Assembly (NCBI GenBank): GCA_041736675.1
Contig: JBGSTD010000010.1
Span: forward strand, 1-64,000
Source of the DNA: Salaquimonas sp041736675
GTDB lineage: Bacteria; Pseudomonadota; Alphaproteobacteria; Rhizobiales; Rhizobiaceae
Direction of reading: 5' to 3'
DNA length: 64,000 nt
This document shows, one piece after another, positions 9,613-19,501 of the stretch. Below the pieces are notes generated by a model. That model did no database searches. It was not told the DNA's origin and saw only the letters and a list, made by a program, of their open reading frames with translations. The first letter of the stretch is position 1; each line of letters begins with the position of its first letter. The position numbers were made by a program, and so were the translations under genes.

Positions 9613-10526
9613 CTTGCGTCCTCCACCATCCAGGTAACGAGATCTTCAAAACTGTGTCCGGCATGCGCTGCCATTTCAGGTGTCAGGGATGTTGGCGTCA
9701 TGCCCGGCTGTGTATTTACCTCCAGCCAGATCAACTCGCCCGTACCCATCAAACCGTCATCAAAACGGAAATCCGAACGGCTAACACCCCTGCATCCGAT
9801 TGCTTGATGCGCCTTGAGAGACAGTGTCTGTATTTTTTGGTAAATATTTGGTTTAATTTTTGCCGGACAGACGTGTTTTGAGCCTCCTTGGGCGTATTTT
9901 GCATCAAAATCGTAGAAACTGTTGCCGGTGGGAATGATTTCAGTGACCCCAAGCGCCACATTCCCCATCACAGTGCAGGTTAATTCACGTCCCGGGATGT
10001 AACGCTCGACCATGATTCGTTCACCATAGGGCCAATCTTTCGAGTACAATTCCTCCGGCGGAGTAGACTGGCCTTCGCGCACTATCAGCACACCAAATGA
10101 GGATCCCTCATTGACCGGCTTGATGACATAAGGGGGTGTCATCACATGCTTTTCAGCTGCCTCAAGACGGTTCATCACCTTGGCCTCCGCCACCGGAACA
10201 CCAAAGCGCTTGACCACCAGCTTGGCTTTTTCCTTGTCCATGGCGAGTGCTGAAGCAAGGATGCCCGAATGCGTATAGGGTATCTGCAACAGCTCCAGAA
10301 TACCCTGCACACCGCCATCTTCGCCAAAGGGACCATGAAGCGCATTGAAGGCAACATCCGGCTTCAGTTTCTTGAGTGTCTCAACAATGTTCCGGTCAAC
10401 ATCAACTTCGCTGACCTTGTATCCAGATGCCCGAAGAGCCTTGGCGCACTCCTTTCCCGAAGAAAGGGAAACCGGTCGTTCGGAAGCCCATCCGCCCATC
10501 AATACCGCAACATGTTTGGCTGCCAT
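9600..10526 (-). CDS. ddlB: D-alanine--D-alanine ligase
   Basis: ATP-grasp enzyme that joins two D-alanines for the peptidoglycan stem peptide. The 308-residue length is standard. Recognisable are the N-terminal VLMGGWASERPVSLSSG loop, the HGPFGEDG motif, the ATP-binding YVIKPVNEGSSFGV segment and the metal-binding end WLEVNTQPGMTP. It overlaps ftsQ by 13 bp and is separated from murB by 357 bp without a gene, so a promoter for the ddlB-ftsQ-ftsA-ftsZ block may lie in that gap. Confidence 0.97.
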   Translation of the reverse strand: MAAKHVAVLMGGWASERPVSLSSGKECAKALRASGYKVSEVDVDRNIVETLKKLKPDVAFNALHGPFGEDGGVQGILELLQIPYTHSGILASALAMDKEKAKLVVKRFGVPVAEAKVMNRLEAAEKHVMTPPYVIKPVNEGSSFGVLIVREGQSTPPEELYSKDWPYGERIMVERYIPGRELTCTVMGNVALGVTEIIPTGNSFYDFDAKYAQGGSKHVCPAKIKPNIYQKIQTLSLKAHQAIGCRGVSRSDFRFDDGLMGTGELIWLEVNTQPGMTPTSLTPEMAAHAGHSFEDLVTWMVEDASCNR

Positions 10527-10883
10527 CTAGAAACTCCCCGAACGACTTTTGCCGCGGGCGATGCACTTGCCAAGACTGTTTGAAAGCCCCCAATTGGCAT
10601 TGTCCGCACCACCCAATTCTGTAAACCGGGCGACTCAATTCGCAGGCCGATTTAGCCTAGGGAATCAGAGGTTTCCTTGCGTTACAAGATGGATTTTGAA
10701 GTTTTTGAAATAGTGATTCATTTTCAAGGACTAAGCCCAAACAGCTGAATCAGTTTCTTACACCAAATCTGCGAAAATCAGTCATATAGCCAGCTACCTG
10801 CGATTTTGGCAGTATTTTGGCTGCGAGAACAAAAAATGAATCTGAATATTCGGGGCAAGGCCTGAGGCGTATCAAACGATTGT
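10527..10883. other. Gene-free interval between murB and ddlB
   Basis: This 357-bp gap breaks the otherwise tightly packed dcw cluster. I see no convincing coding frame, RNA or strong promoter. Short open frames at the ddlB end lack ribosome sites and family likeness. It may hold an internal promoter for ddlB-ftsQAZ. Confidence 0.5.
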
Positions 10884-11837
10884 TCATGGCTTGAAAGGGG
10901 TTACATTTTTCCCTTGCTCAAACCTGCCAAGACGCTTGATTTCCCATTCAAGCAGGCTACCGGATTTTTCATAAACGCGGCGACGAACCGTTTCACCAAG
11001 CGTTTCCAGATCATAGGCATTGGCTGCGCCTGTATTGATCATGAAGTTGCAATGCATCGGGCTCATTTGCGCATCGCCGATCATGAACCCGCGTAGTCCC
11101 GCCTCATCAACAAGTTTCCACGCCGATTGCCCTTCCGGGTTTTTGAAAGTGGACCCGCCTGTCTTTTCCTTCACCGGCTGCACGGTTTCGCGGTGATGCT
11201 GGACTTCAGCCATCTCGCGTTCAATCTGCTCGCGCAGAGCGGGAACACCTTCAAAAACTGCTGAAGTGAAAATCAGATCATCGCGCGCAGCGCTGTGGCG
11301 GTAGGTGTACCCCATGTCATCATGCCCCAGCACATGCCTCCCGCCCTTGCGGTCGATGGCCGTGACTTCAATCACACGGTTTGTAGTCTCTGTGCCATTT
11401 GCCCCGGCATTCATTCGCAAGGCACCTCCGATACCGCCGGGGATGCCGTGATAGAAGGCAAAACCGCCAATACCCGCTTCCAGCGCCTCGCCTGCAAGTT
11501 TCCTGTCGAGTACCGCTGCGCCCGACCGCAGCCGCTTGTCAGAGATTTGCTCAATGCTGCCAAAACCTTTGGCGGATAGCCGGATGACAACGCCTTCAAT
11601 CCCACCGTCACGGACAAGCAGGTTTGAACCCACCCCCACCACCATGACCGGAACTTCTTCAGGCAGAATGGTCAGAAAAGTTGCGAGGTCCTCTTCATCG
11701 GCCGGCTGAAACAACAAATCCGCCGGACCACCAACACGAAACCACGTAAGTTTCGACATGTCAGCATCGGCCTGAAGACGGCCCCGAACTTCGGTCAGTG
11801 GACCTTCAAGTTGTTTCAGAAGTAGTTGACCTGACAC
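10884..11837 (-). CDS. murB: UDP-N-acetylenolpyruvoylglucosamine reductase MurB
   Basis: FAD enzyme that reduces UDP-GlcNAc-enolpyruvate to UDP-MurNAc with NADPH. The 317 residues show the FAD-binding segments (WFRVGGPADLLFQPAD, VVGVGSNLLVRDGGI, HGIPGGIGGALRMNAGANG). The catalytic serine is in GGSTFKNPEG, and the C-terminal glutamate region is present. The start is GTG at 11837, with GAGG 5-8 bp upstream, 7 bp after the murC stop. Confidence 0.96.
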   Translation of the reverse strand: MSGQLLLKQLEGPLTEVRGRLQADADMSKLTWFRVGGPADLLFQPADEEDLATFLTILPEEVPVMVVGVGSNLLVRDGGIEGVVIRLSAKGFGSIEQISDKRLRSGAAVLDRKLAGEALEAGIGGFAFYHGIPGGIGGALRMNAGANGTETTNRVIEVTAIDRKGGRHVLGHDDMGYTYRHSAARDDLIFTSAVFEGVPALREQIEREMAEVQHHRETVQPVKEKTGGSTFKNPEGQSAWKLVDEAGLRGFMIGDAQMSPMHCNFMINTGAANAYDLETLGETVRRRVYEKSGSLLEWEIKRLGRFEQGKNVTPFKP

Positions 11838-11844
11838 GTGAGCC

Positions 11845-13254
11845 TCAGTTCTTTGCCAGGGCAGCTAATTGTTTTGGAAGATCATATGCCCACTTGGTGA
11901 TATCGCCGGCGCCGAGAAAGACCACGAAATCCCCTGGATTTGCAACTGCCGCAACCCGTTGCGCGATTTCTTCAGGTCCTGAAATCGTGCTGGCGTCCCT
12001 GTGTCCTGCGGCTTTCAGACCGCGCACCAGATTATGCTCGTCAATGCCATCAATGGGCGTCTCTCCGGCGCGGTAAACCGGCGCTATCATGACCGTATCT
12101 GCATCGTTGAAGCAGGAGCAAAAATCTCCGAACAGGCTTTGCAGTCGGCTAAATCTGTGCGGCTGCTTGATGACAATCACCTTGCCGTCCGTGGCAGCGC
12201 GCGCAGCTTTCAAAACCGCTGCAATTTCTACCGGGTGGTGGCCGTAGTCATCAAAAATTTCAACACCGTTCCAAGTGCCCGTGTGGGTAAAGCGGCGCTT
12301 GACGCCGGAAAACGCCGAAATGCCCTTGCGTATGCCCTCCGCATCAACGCCCAACTCGTGGGCGACCGCAATTGCCGCTGTAGCATTGGAAACATTGTGA
12401 CGCCCTGCCATCGGCAAAACCAGATCCGCAATATGGATGTCCTTGCCGGTCTTGCGGTCATGGATATCGACATCAAAGCGGCTGTTTGGTCCGGCGATCT
12501 GCAAATTCGAAAAGCGCACATCCGCCTGACGGTTTTCACCGTAAGTTACAACCCGGCGGTCAGTGATCTTGGACACCATGGACTGCACTTCCGGATGGTC
12601 GATGCAACAAACCCCAAAGCCGTAAAACGGCACGTTCTCAACGAAATCACGAAATGCCTTTTTCACGTGTTCATAGTCGCCGTAATGATCAAGATGCTCA
12701 GGATCAATATTGGTGACCACCACTACATCCGCCGGAAGCTTGAGGAAAGTACCGTCGGACTCGTCCGCTTCGCACACCATCCAGTCACCGTTGCCAAGCC
12801 TGACATTCGTGCCAAGATGGTTGATGATACCGCCATTGATAACAGTCGGGTCCAGATTACCCGCTTCAAGCAGGGTACCCACCATAGACGTGGTTGTTGT
12901 CTTGCCATGGGTGCCGCCAATCGCAATCGCGTTCTTGAAACGCATCAACTCTGCCAGCATCTCAGCACGACGCACCAATGGAATGCGGCGCTCTCTTGCT
13001 GCAATGCGCTCTGGATTGTCCTGCTTGATGGCGCTCGATGCCACAACCACTTCCGCATTTCCCAGATTGTCGCCGTGATGTCCGATATGAACGGTAATCC
13101 CCTTTGCCCGCAATCGCTCGACATTGGCACCTTCATTTTGGTCGGAGCCCTGAACCTGATATCCTAGATTGTGAAGCACCTCGGCGATACCACTCATTCC
13201 GATACCCCCGATGCCGACAAAGTGCACGATCCCAATGTTAACAGGCATTTTCAT
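11845..13254 (-). CDS. murC: UDP-N-acetylmuramate--L-alanine ligase MurC
   Basis: First amino-acid-adding Mur ligase, 469 residues. The N-terminal Rossmann motif is VGIGGIGMSGIAEVL, the ATP loop is GGTHGKTTTTSM, and the central EADESDGTFLKL and later HHPVEIAAVL motifs are typical of MurC. It lies between murG and murB on the same strand, 15 bp after the murG stop. Two close ATG codons (13254 and 13248) are possible starts. Confidence 0.97.
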   Translation of the reverse strand: MKMPVNIGIVHFVGIGGIGMSGIAEVLHNLGYQVQGSDQNEGANVERLRAKGITVHIGHHGDNLGNAEVVVASSAIKQDNPERIAARERRIPLVRRAEMLAELMRFKNAIAIGGTHGKTTTTSMVGTLLEAGNLDPTVINGGIINHLGTNVRLGNGDWMVCEADESDGTFLKLPADVVVVTNIDPEHLDHYGDYEHVKKAFRDFVENVPFYGFGVCCIDHPEVQSMVSKITDRRVVTYGENRQADVRFSNLQIAGPNSRFDVDIHDRKTGKDIHIADLVLPMAGRHNVSNATAAIAVAHELGVDAEGIRKGISAFSGVKRRFTHTGTWNGVEIFDDYGHHPVEIAAVLKAARAATDGKVIVIKQPHRFSRLQSLFGDFCSCFNDADTVMIAPVYRAGETPIDGIDEHNLVRGLKAAGHRDASTISGPEEIAQRVAAVANPGDFVVFLGAGDITKWAYDLPKQLAALAKN

Positions 13255-13269
13255 GGTACTAATCCAAAT

Positions 13270-14382
13270 CTAGAAAGTCAGTGAGGTAATTTCGCCGCCG
13301 CTGATAACACATTCAACGCAATCGGCAAGCCGTTTGGCAGCATCAGGCATACCCGTTGAGCGCGCAGCAGCAGCCATGATCGCCATTTCATCGGGATTGA
13401 GGATTACGTTTTCGAGAATTCCGGCAAGTTTTGCGCCGGTGAGTTCAGCTTGCGCCACCACAAATGCACCACCAGCCACCGCCATCCCCCCGGCATTTGC
13501 AGCCTGGTCGCCATCAAGTGATCCCGGCAATGGAACCAGCAATGACGGCCTCCCGATGACTGCGATTTCTGTGACACTCGATGCCCCGGCTCGGGCAATG
13601 ACGAAATCGGCCCTGGCAATTTCGCCCGGCATATCGGCAAAGAACGGTGCTATGTCTGCCGTGATGCCGAGGCCTGCATAAACAGCCCTGAGTTCAGCCT
13701 CATCTTCCTGGCGAGCCTGCTGCAGGATGGATAGTTTCTTTCGCAGATCATCTGAAAGGAGCTTCAGACCCTCCGGCAAAATTTCGCTGAACACACGTGC
13801 TCCCTGACTGCCGCCAAAAACAACAAGGCGAAACGGATCAGAGGCTTGCCGTTTTCTGAATGGAATATCGAGGACCTTTTCCACCATCGGCCGAATTGGA
13901 TTGCCCGTCTCTACAATTGGAGCATCGGGCAAAACGCCTACTTGCGCGAAGCCGACTGCAACCCCGTTCACCCTCTTGGCCAACATGCGGTTGGCTCTGC
14001 CCAAAATTGCGTTCTGTTCATGCACCAGCGATGGAATGCCTCTGCGGCTCGCTGCCAGCAAGGGCGGCAGGGTCGGATAACCACCAAAACCAACAGCTGC
14101 AACCGGATTCGTTTCGTTGATCAAGGCAACACTTTGCTTGTATCCACGGTAAAGCCGCAGCAGCGTTTTAACGATAGCCACCGGATTTTTTGATCCCATG
14201 GTAGCTGAGGTTATAATTACTTTCTTGTCTGCAGGAAAATTTGCGGCAAACTTGTCAGCCCGCTCATCGGTGGCAAGAACCACCTTGTAGCCGCGCAACT
14301 TCAGCACATGGGCAAGCGCTTCCGCCGGAAACAAATGTCCGCCAGTACCCCCTGCTGCCAATAATACATACCCCTTGTCCAT
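13270..14382 (-). CDS. murG: Lipid II synthase MurG (GlcNAc transferase)
   Basis: GT-B glycosyltransferase on the inner face of the membrane that adds GlcNAc to lipid I. Its 370 residues include the N-terminal glycine-rich AAGGTGGHLFPAEALA motif, the LVHEQNAILGRANR segment and the donor-binding FGGSQGARVFSE and RAGASSVTEIAVIGRPS motifs. It starts 9 bp after the ftsW stop. Confidence 0.97.
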   Translation of the reverse strand: MDKGYVLLAAGGTGGHLFPAEALAHVLKLRGYKVVLATDERADKFAANFPADKKVIITSATMGSKNPVAIVKTLLRLYRGYKQSVALINETNPVAAVGFGGYPTLPPLLAASRRGIPSLVHEQNAILGRANRMLAKRVNGVAVGFAQVGVLPDAPIVETGNPIRPMVEKVLDIPFRKRQASDPFRLVVFGGSQGARVFSEILPEGLKLLSDDLRKKLSILQQARQEDEAELRAVYAGLGITADIAPFFADMPGEIARADFVIARAGASSVTEIAVIGRPSLLVPLPGSLDGDQAANAGGMAVAGGAFVVAQAELTGAKLAGILENVILNPDEMAIMAAAARSTGMPDAAKRLADCVECVISGGEITSLTF

Positions 14383-14391
14383 GGCGTTGTT

Positions 14392-15546
14392 TCACTCGGC
14401 CGGCATGTAGGGTCGCAGGCTGAGATCAACAGGTGATGCTCGAAGACTATCAGTCCGCTTGCGGGACAGCGCCAGAACGAAGCCCATCACGATCGCCATG
14501 GATAACAGCGAGGAACCGCCATAGGAGATAAATGGCAGTGTCATTCCCTTGGCCGGGATAAGCTGCAATGTCACAGCCATGTTGATCATGGATTGTATTC
14601 CAAACAGAATGATAAGGCCCGCCATTGCAAGGCGCACATAAGCATCGCGCTCCTTCATTGCAGTCGACATAACCCGCAAGACGATGAATGCAAAAATTGC
14701 AACGAGAATGAAACAGGCAATTATCCCGAACTCCTCTGCTGCAACAGCAAAGGTGAAGTCGGTGTGGCTGTCCGGCAGATAGCGTTTTACAGTGCCTTCT
14801 CCAGGTCCCTGCCCCAGCCAGCCGCCGTTGATGATTGCTTCACGGCCTGCCTCAACCTGAAAGTTGTCGCCTTCCCCTGTCATGAACCGGTCAATACGGC
14901 CTGCAACGTGGGGGAAAAACAGATAGGCTGATGTCATGCCAACACCGGCAAGGCCGCCAAGGGCAACAATCCATATCCAGGACATGCCTGCCATGAAAAA
15001 CAGCGCGCCCCAAACAATTCCAACAAGCATGGTTTGACCAAAATCCGGCTGAGCAATCAGCAAAGCGCCAACAATCCCGAACAGGATGATCGAAAACAGG
15101 TTTCCGGGAATTTCAGGTCGCCTTGTATTCTCGGCGAACAGCCAGGCAGTTATGATTACAAAAGCAGGCTTGATGAACTCCGAGGGTTGCAGGGAAAATC
15201 CGAGCACTGAAATCCAGCGCCTCGAACCCTTGACTTCAACCCCCATAAACAGCGTCGCCAGCAACAAGGGCACCATGACGGCAAAAAGAATGAATGCCGC
15301 ACGGCGTACCTGTTTCGGATTGAGAAACGACAGGCTGATCATCACGATAAGCGTAGGGATAAGGAAGATGGCGTGACGAATTGTAAAATGGCTTGGAGGA
15401 AGCCCGATGCGCTCGGCCACCGGAGGACTGGCCGCAAAGGACAATAAAAATCCGATCAGGATCAGCAGCAGGATTGTTCCAAACAAAGGCCTGTCCAGCG
15501 TGCGCCACCATTCTGCCAGGAACGATCGGTCGGTACGGCTAATCAT
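14392..15546 (-). CDS. ftsW: Septal peptidoglycan polymerase FtsW
   Basis: SEDS-family multispanning membrane protein (about ten helices) that polymerises lipid II at the septum with FtsI. The 384 residues include the family signatures QPSEFIKPAFV, PDFGQTML and the late SYGGSSLLSMAIVMGFVLAL region. Its ATG overlaps the murD stop as ATGA. The C-terminus ends shortly after the last helix. Confidence 0.97.
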   Translation of the reverse strand: MISRTDRSFLAEWWRTLDRPLFGTILLLILIGFLLSFAASPPVAERIGLPPSHFTIRHAIFLIPTLIVMISLSFLNPKQVRRAAFILFAVMVPLLLATLFMGVEVKGSRRWISVLGFSLQPSEFIKPAFVIITAWLFAENTRRPEIPGNLFSIILFGIVGALLIAQPDFGQTMLVGIVWGALFFMAGMSWIWIVALGGLAGVGMTSAYLFFPHVAGRIDRFMTGEGDNFQVEAGREAIINGGWLGQGPGEGTVKRYLPDSHTDFTFAVAAEEFGIIACFILVAIFAFIVLRVMSTAMKERDAYVRLAMAGLIILFGIQSMINMAVTLQLIPAKGMTLPFISYGGSSLLSMAIVMGFVLALSRKRTDSLRASPVDLSLRPYMPAE

Positions 15547-16946
15547 TGTGAGGCCTCCTTCAACGGTGAAAATCCGTCGAGTTGCGTGACAATCCGGCGA
15601 AAGGCATCGCCCCTTACTTCAAAGTTCTTGAATTGGTCAAAGCTGGCGCAGGCAGGTGACAAAAGCACGACCGGTTCATCGCCAATGTCATTGCGAGCAT
15701 CCTCATTTGCCCGGCTGACGGCGTTTTCAAGTGTGCCTGAAATCTCAAAGGGAACGCTGCTGCCGAGCGTTGCGGCAAATTCGGGCGCTGCTTCACCGAT
15801 CAGATAGGCTTTGACAATCTTTGGGAAAAATTCCGCAAGCGGTTTGATGCCGCCTTCTTTTGCGAGGCCTCCGGCAATCCAGTAGATACGCTCGAAACTG
15901 GAAAGAGCCTTGGCCGCAGCGTCCCAGTTTGTAGCCTTGGAATCATTTATCATCAGCACCTTGCCGACATTGCCAACCTGCTCCATCCTGTGGGCAAGCC
16001 CGGGAAATGTGCGAAAACCGTCGCTGATCTGTTTAGCCTCAAGGCCCGAATGCGCGCACGCCGCCCAGGCTGCCGCAGCATTCTGACCATTGTGGGCACC
16101 GCGCAGAGCGGGCGCATCGCCCATTTCGAACAGGTGCTTCTCTTCACCATCTTTTGCTTCAAAAAGCGATGTGCCCTTCAGGTAAATGCCGTTTTCCAAA
16201 ATCCGGCTACCTGAAATCCGCAACACCTGCCTGCCGCTCAATTCGAGATCATCTGCAATCGCAATCGTATAATCATCATCGTAACCAACAACAGCCAATT
16301 TGCTTGCCGCAACAAGGCGCTTCTTTATAGCCGCATAATTTTCCATATTGCCGTGACGATCAAGATGGTCAGGCGTCAAGTTGAGCAATATCCCGACCTG
16401 CGGATCAAGGCTTGGTGCCAGATCGATCTGATAGGAGGAACACTCGACAACATAAACTTTTTCCGGGGCCGGTTCATCCAGCGACAAGATCGCAGTTCCG
16501 ATGTTTCCGCCCAGTTGGACATCATTGCCGGCATGGCTGAAAACATGGGCAATCAGCGCTGTTGTCGTTGACTTTCCGTTGGTTCCGGTAATGGCCACGA
16601 ACGGACATTCGGGAGCCTTGGATCGCCGTTCGCGGGCAAAAAGTTCAACATCGCCGATAACCGGTATCTTGGCCGCGCCTGCTTTCTCGACGGTCCAATG
16701 CGGTTTTGGATGGGTCAACGGCACACCGGGTGCCAGCAGCAATTCATCAATCGAGGTAAATTCAACGCCATGCAAATCGGCAGTATCAAGACCTTCTGCC
16801 GCCGCTTTTTCCACACTGGCAGGATTGTCATCATAGCAGAAAAGCTTTGCTCCCCCTGCTGCAAGAGCGCGCGCTGTGGCAAGGCCGGATCCTCCTAACC
16901 CGAACAGTGCAACCCGTTTTCCATTTGACGAATTAGCCGCAATCAC
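15543..16946 (-). CDS. murD: UDP-N-acetylmuramoyl-L-alanine--D-glutamate ligase MurD
   Basis: Second Mur ligase, adding D-glutamate. From the GTG at 16946 it has 467 residues. The N-terminal VALFGLGGSGLATARAL motif, the ATP loop VAITGTNGKSTTTAL, the NLTPDHLDRHG motif and the late LLSPACASFDQF segment are clear. The frame remains open to 17042, inside mraY, but those residues do not resemble MurD. The GTG has AGGTG 6-10 bp upstream and begins 8 bp after the mraY stop. The stop overlaps the ftsW ATG. Confidence 0.95.
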   Translation of the reverse strand: MIAANSSNGKRVALFGLGGSGLATARALAAGGAKLFCYDDNPASVEKAAAEGLDTADLHGVEFTSIDELLLAPGVPLTHPKPHWTVEKAGAAKIPVIGDVELFARERRSKAPECPFVAITGTNGKSTTTALIAHVFSHAGNDVQLGGNIGTAILSLDEPAPEKVYVVECSSYQIDLAPSLDPQVGILLNLTPDHLDRHGNMENYAAIKKRLVAASKLAVVGYDDDYTIAIADDLELSGRQVLRISGSRILENGIYLKGTSLFEAKDGEEKHLFEMGDAPALRGAHNGQNAAAAWAACAHSGLEAKQISDGFRTFPGLAHRMEQVGNVGKVLMINDSKATNWDAAAKALSSFERIYWIAGGLAKEGGIKPLAEFFPKIVKAYLIGEAAPEFAATLGSSVPFEISGTLENAVSRANEDARNDIGDEPVVLLSPACASFDQFKNFEVRGDAFRRIVTQLDGFSPLKEASQ

Positions 16947-16954
16947 CCTGGCAC

Positions 16955-18061
16955 CTATCGCAATTTGAGGGTTGAAAGACCGATCAGGGCCAGAATGACA
17001 GCGATTATCCAGAACCGGATAACAACCTGACTTTCGGTCCATCCCTTTTTCTCAAAATGGTGATGGATTGGCGCCATGCGGAAGACGCGTTTGCCGGTCA
17101 ACTTGAAAGAGGCAACCTGAATGATTACCGAAAGAGCTTCGACAACAAACAAACCACCAATAATGACCAGAACGATTTCATGTTTTGTCGCAACCGCTGT
17201 CGCGCCGATCATGCCGCCCAGAGCAAGCGAGCCTGTATCTCCCATGAAGATCGCCGCAGGCGGAGCGTTAAACCATAAAAAGCCAAGTCCGGCTCCAATG
17301 ACAGCACCGCAAATGACCGCAACTTCACCCGTTCCAATGACAAAATGAATTTGCAGATATTCCGCAAAGATCGCGTTTCCCGACAGATAGGCGATGACAC
17401 CGAAAGAACCTGCCGCGATCATCACGGGAACAATAGCCAAGCCGTCAAGCCCGTCTGTCAGATTGACCGCATTGCCTGCAGCGACAATGACAACCGCGCC
17501 AAACAGCACAAAGAAAATTCCGAGATCAAGCAACCAGTCCTTGAAAAAGGGAAATGCCAGCGAACTTGCAAATGGCACCAGATCGCCTGAAGCATTGTGT
17601 TCGCCATTGATCATGATTGCAAATACCGCAATGCCCGCGATCAGGAACTCGAGGAGCAGGCGAACCCGCCCGGAAAATCCCTTGTGACTGGCTTTGGTCA
17701 CTTTCAAATAATCATCGTAAAAACCGATCGCACCAAAACCGAGCGTCACCAGCAAAACCACCCAGACATAAACGCTCGTAAGGTTTGCCCAGATGGCCGA
17801 CGATGCAACAATTCCGGAAAGGATCATCAACCCGCCCATTGTAGGCGTTCCGGCTTTGGCAAAATGGGTTTCCGGTCCATCAGCACGAATAGGCTGGCCC
17901 TTGCCCTGGCGAATTTTCAACGAGGCAATAATTCGCGGCCCAAAAAGAAATACGAAAAGTGCTGATGTCACAAGGGCACCTGCAGTCCGGAATGTGATGT
18001 AGCGGAAAATATTGAACTCCGGAAAGGAGGTCGCAAAATCCTGGCTCAAATAATAAAGCAT
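16955..18061 (-). CDS. mraY: Phospho-MurNAc-pentapeptide transferase MraY
   Basis: Multispanning enzyme that makes lipid I by moving phospho-MurNAc-pentapeptide to undecaprenyl phosphate. The 368 residues show the family's catalytic segments: GLMILSGI after the PTMGG turn, FYDDYLKV, NAVNLTDGLDGLA and the cytoplasmic MAPIHHHFEKKGW loop near the C-terminus. It starts 3 bp after murF ends. Confidence 0.98.
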   Translation of the reverse strand: MLYYLSQDFATSFPEFNIFRYITFRTAGALVTSALFVFLFGPRIIASLKIRQGKGQPIRADGPETHFAKAGTPTMGGLMILSGIVASSAIWANLTSVYVWVVLLVTLGFGAIGFYDDYLKVTKASHKGFSGRVRLLLEFLIAGIAVFAIMINGEHNASGDLVPFASSLAFPFFKDWLLDLGIFFVLFGAVVIVAAGNAVNLTDGLDGLAIVPVMIAAGSFGVIAYLSGNAIFAEYLQIHFVIGTGEVAVICGAVIGAGLGFLWFNAPPAAIFMGDTGSLALGGMIGATAVATKHEIVLVIIGGLFVVEALSVIIQVASFKLTGKRVFRMAPIHHHFEKKGWTESQVVIRFWIIAVILALIGLSTLKLR

Positions 18062-18064
18062 CGT

Positions 18065-19501
18065 CTAGTTCCCCAACCGCTTGCCGCTTTGTTTTACAGC
18101 AAATTTCGTGCAAAGTGCTTCCACCAGTTCCGCGAATCTCAGCCCGTTTGATGCCTTTAGCATGATAATGTCATCCTGGCGCAATGTCTTGCTTATTTCA
18201 GCTTGAGCCGATTGCCAGTCCGTGTAATGGCCGCCAAAGCACTTGGCGGCGAGTTCCTCTTTCAAAACAGCGATATCACTGCCGATTGTGAAAACCAGAT
18301 CAATACCAAATTCTCGAATCGGCAAGGCAAGTTCGCGATGGAATTTTTGGGCGGAATGCCCCAATTCACGCATATCCCCAAGCACTGCGATTCGCCTTCC
18401 CTTACCTTCTATTCCCGTCGATCCGAGCGCTGCCATAGCCGAACGCATCGAGGTCGGATTGGCATTGTAGCTTTCATCAATCAACAAAAAAGTTTCTTTT
18501 CCCTTGGCAAGTTCATGACGTTTACCCCGGCCTTTTTCTGGCTTGATCGAAGAAACCGCATCAACGCTTTTGGCAAGATCGGCTCCGGCAAGATCGGCAA
18601 CTCCAAGAACAAGCACAGCATTGCTCAGCATGTGGTCGCCATGAACATTGATAACCCCGGAATGGGTTTTACCACGCAACGAGACTGAAAATCGGGTCTG
18701 CCCATCGCTGCTTTCGGCTGACTTCAAACGAAAATCGCTGCCGCGTTTTGAACCAAACGTCAGCAGATGCTCAACGTCCGCTTTTATCGCATATTCCGAC
18801 AATAGTTTCGCCCTCTTGTCGGAACTTGAAATAACCCCATAGCCACCCGGCACCACACCTTCAAAGATTTCAGCCTTTGCCTTGGCAATCTGGTCAACAT
18901 CTTTGAAAGCGCCAAGATGAACCGCACCGACATTGGTGATCACTGCGATATGCGGACGAACCATCTTGACCAGCGGACGGATCTCGTCAGGATGGTTCAT
19001 GCCGATTTCAAAGACACCAAATTTTGTTTCGGTCGGCATGCGCGCCAGAGTGAGCGGAACGCCCCAGTGATTGTTGAACGAGGCGACAGAGGCATGAACG
19101 GCTCCCGATGCGGCGAGCACCGTGCGCAACATTTCCTTGGTTGTCGTCTTGCCCACACTACCAGTAACAGCAATAATACGACCCTTGCAGCGAGCCCTTG
19201 CCGCCATTCCCAATTGCCGCATCGCTTCAAGAACATCACTGACAACAACCAGCGGCACTTTGATGCCGCCAAGCGCGACCAGCTTCTCTTCGGCAACTAT
19301 TGCCATCGAAGCCCCTGCCTTCATCGCTGCGGACACAAAGTCATGCCCGTCCATGTTTTCACCCTTGATGGCAAAATAGGCTTCGCCCGGCTGCAATGTT
19401 CTCGTGTCGATTGAAATGCCGGTTATGCCTTCTGGCATCGGTCCGACGGGTCTGCCTTTTGTGGCAGCCAGCAGCGCGTCTGTTTCCCATAGCAATGTCA
19501 C
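18065..19501 (-). CDS. murF: UDP-MurNAc-tripeptide--D-Ala-D-Ala ligase MurF
   Basis: Last cytoplasmic Mur ligase, joining the D-Ala-D-Ala made by DdlB. The 478 residues carry the ATP loop AVTGSVGKTTTKEML, the NNHWGVPLTLARMP motif and the DESYNANPTSM motif specific to MurF. The start is GTG at 19501, which overlaps the murE stop (GTGA). Confidence 0.97.
   Translation of the reverse strand: MTLLWETDALLAATKGRPVGPMPEGITGISIDTRTLQPGEAYFAIKGENMDGHDFVSAAMKAGASMAIVAEEKLVALGGIKVPLVVVSDVLEAMRQLGMAARARCKGRIIAVTGSVGKTTTKEMLRTVLAASGAVHASVASFNNHWGVPLTLARMPTETKFGVFEIGMNHPDEIRPLVKMVRPHIAVITNVGAVHLGAFKDVDQIAKAKAEIFEGVVPGGYGVISSSDKRAKLLSEYAIKADVEHLLTFGSKRGSDFRLKSAESSDGQTRFSVSLRGKTHSGVINVHGDHMLSNAVLVLGVADLAGADLAKSVDAVSSIKPEKGRGKRHELAKGKETFLLIDESYNANPTSMRSAMAALGSTGIEGKGRRIAVLGDMRELGHSAQKFHRELALPIREFGIDLVFTIGSDIAVLKEELAAKCFGGHYTDWQSAQAEISKTLRQDDIIMLKASNGLRFAELVEALCTKFAVKQSGKRLGN

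Noticed and set aside
12001..13167. 388-codon open frame antisense to murC
   Set aside because: murC is unmistakable on the other strand and the antisense product resembles nothing.
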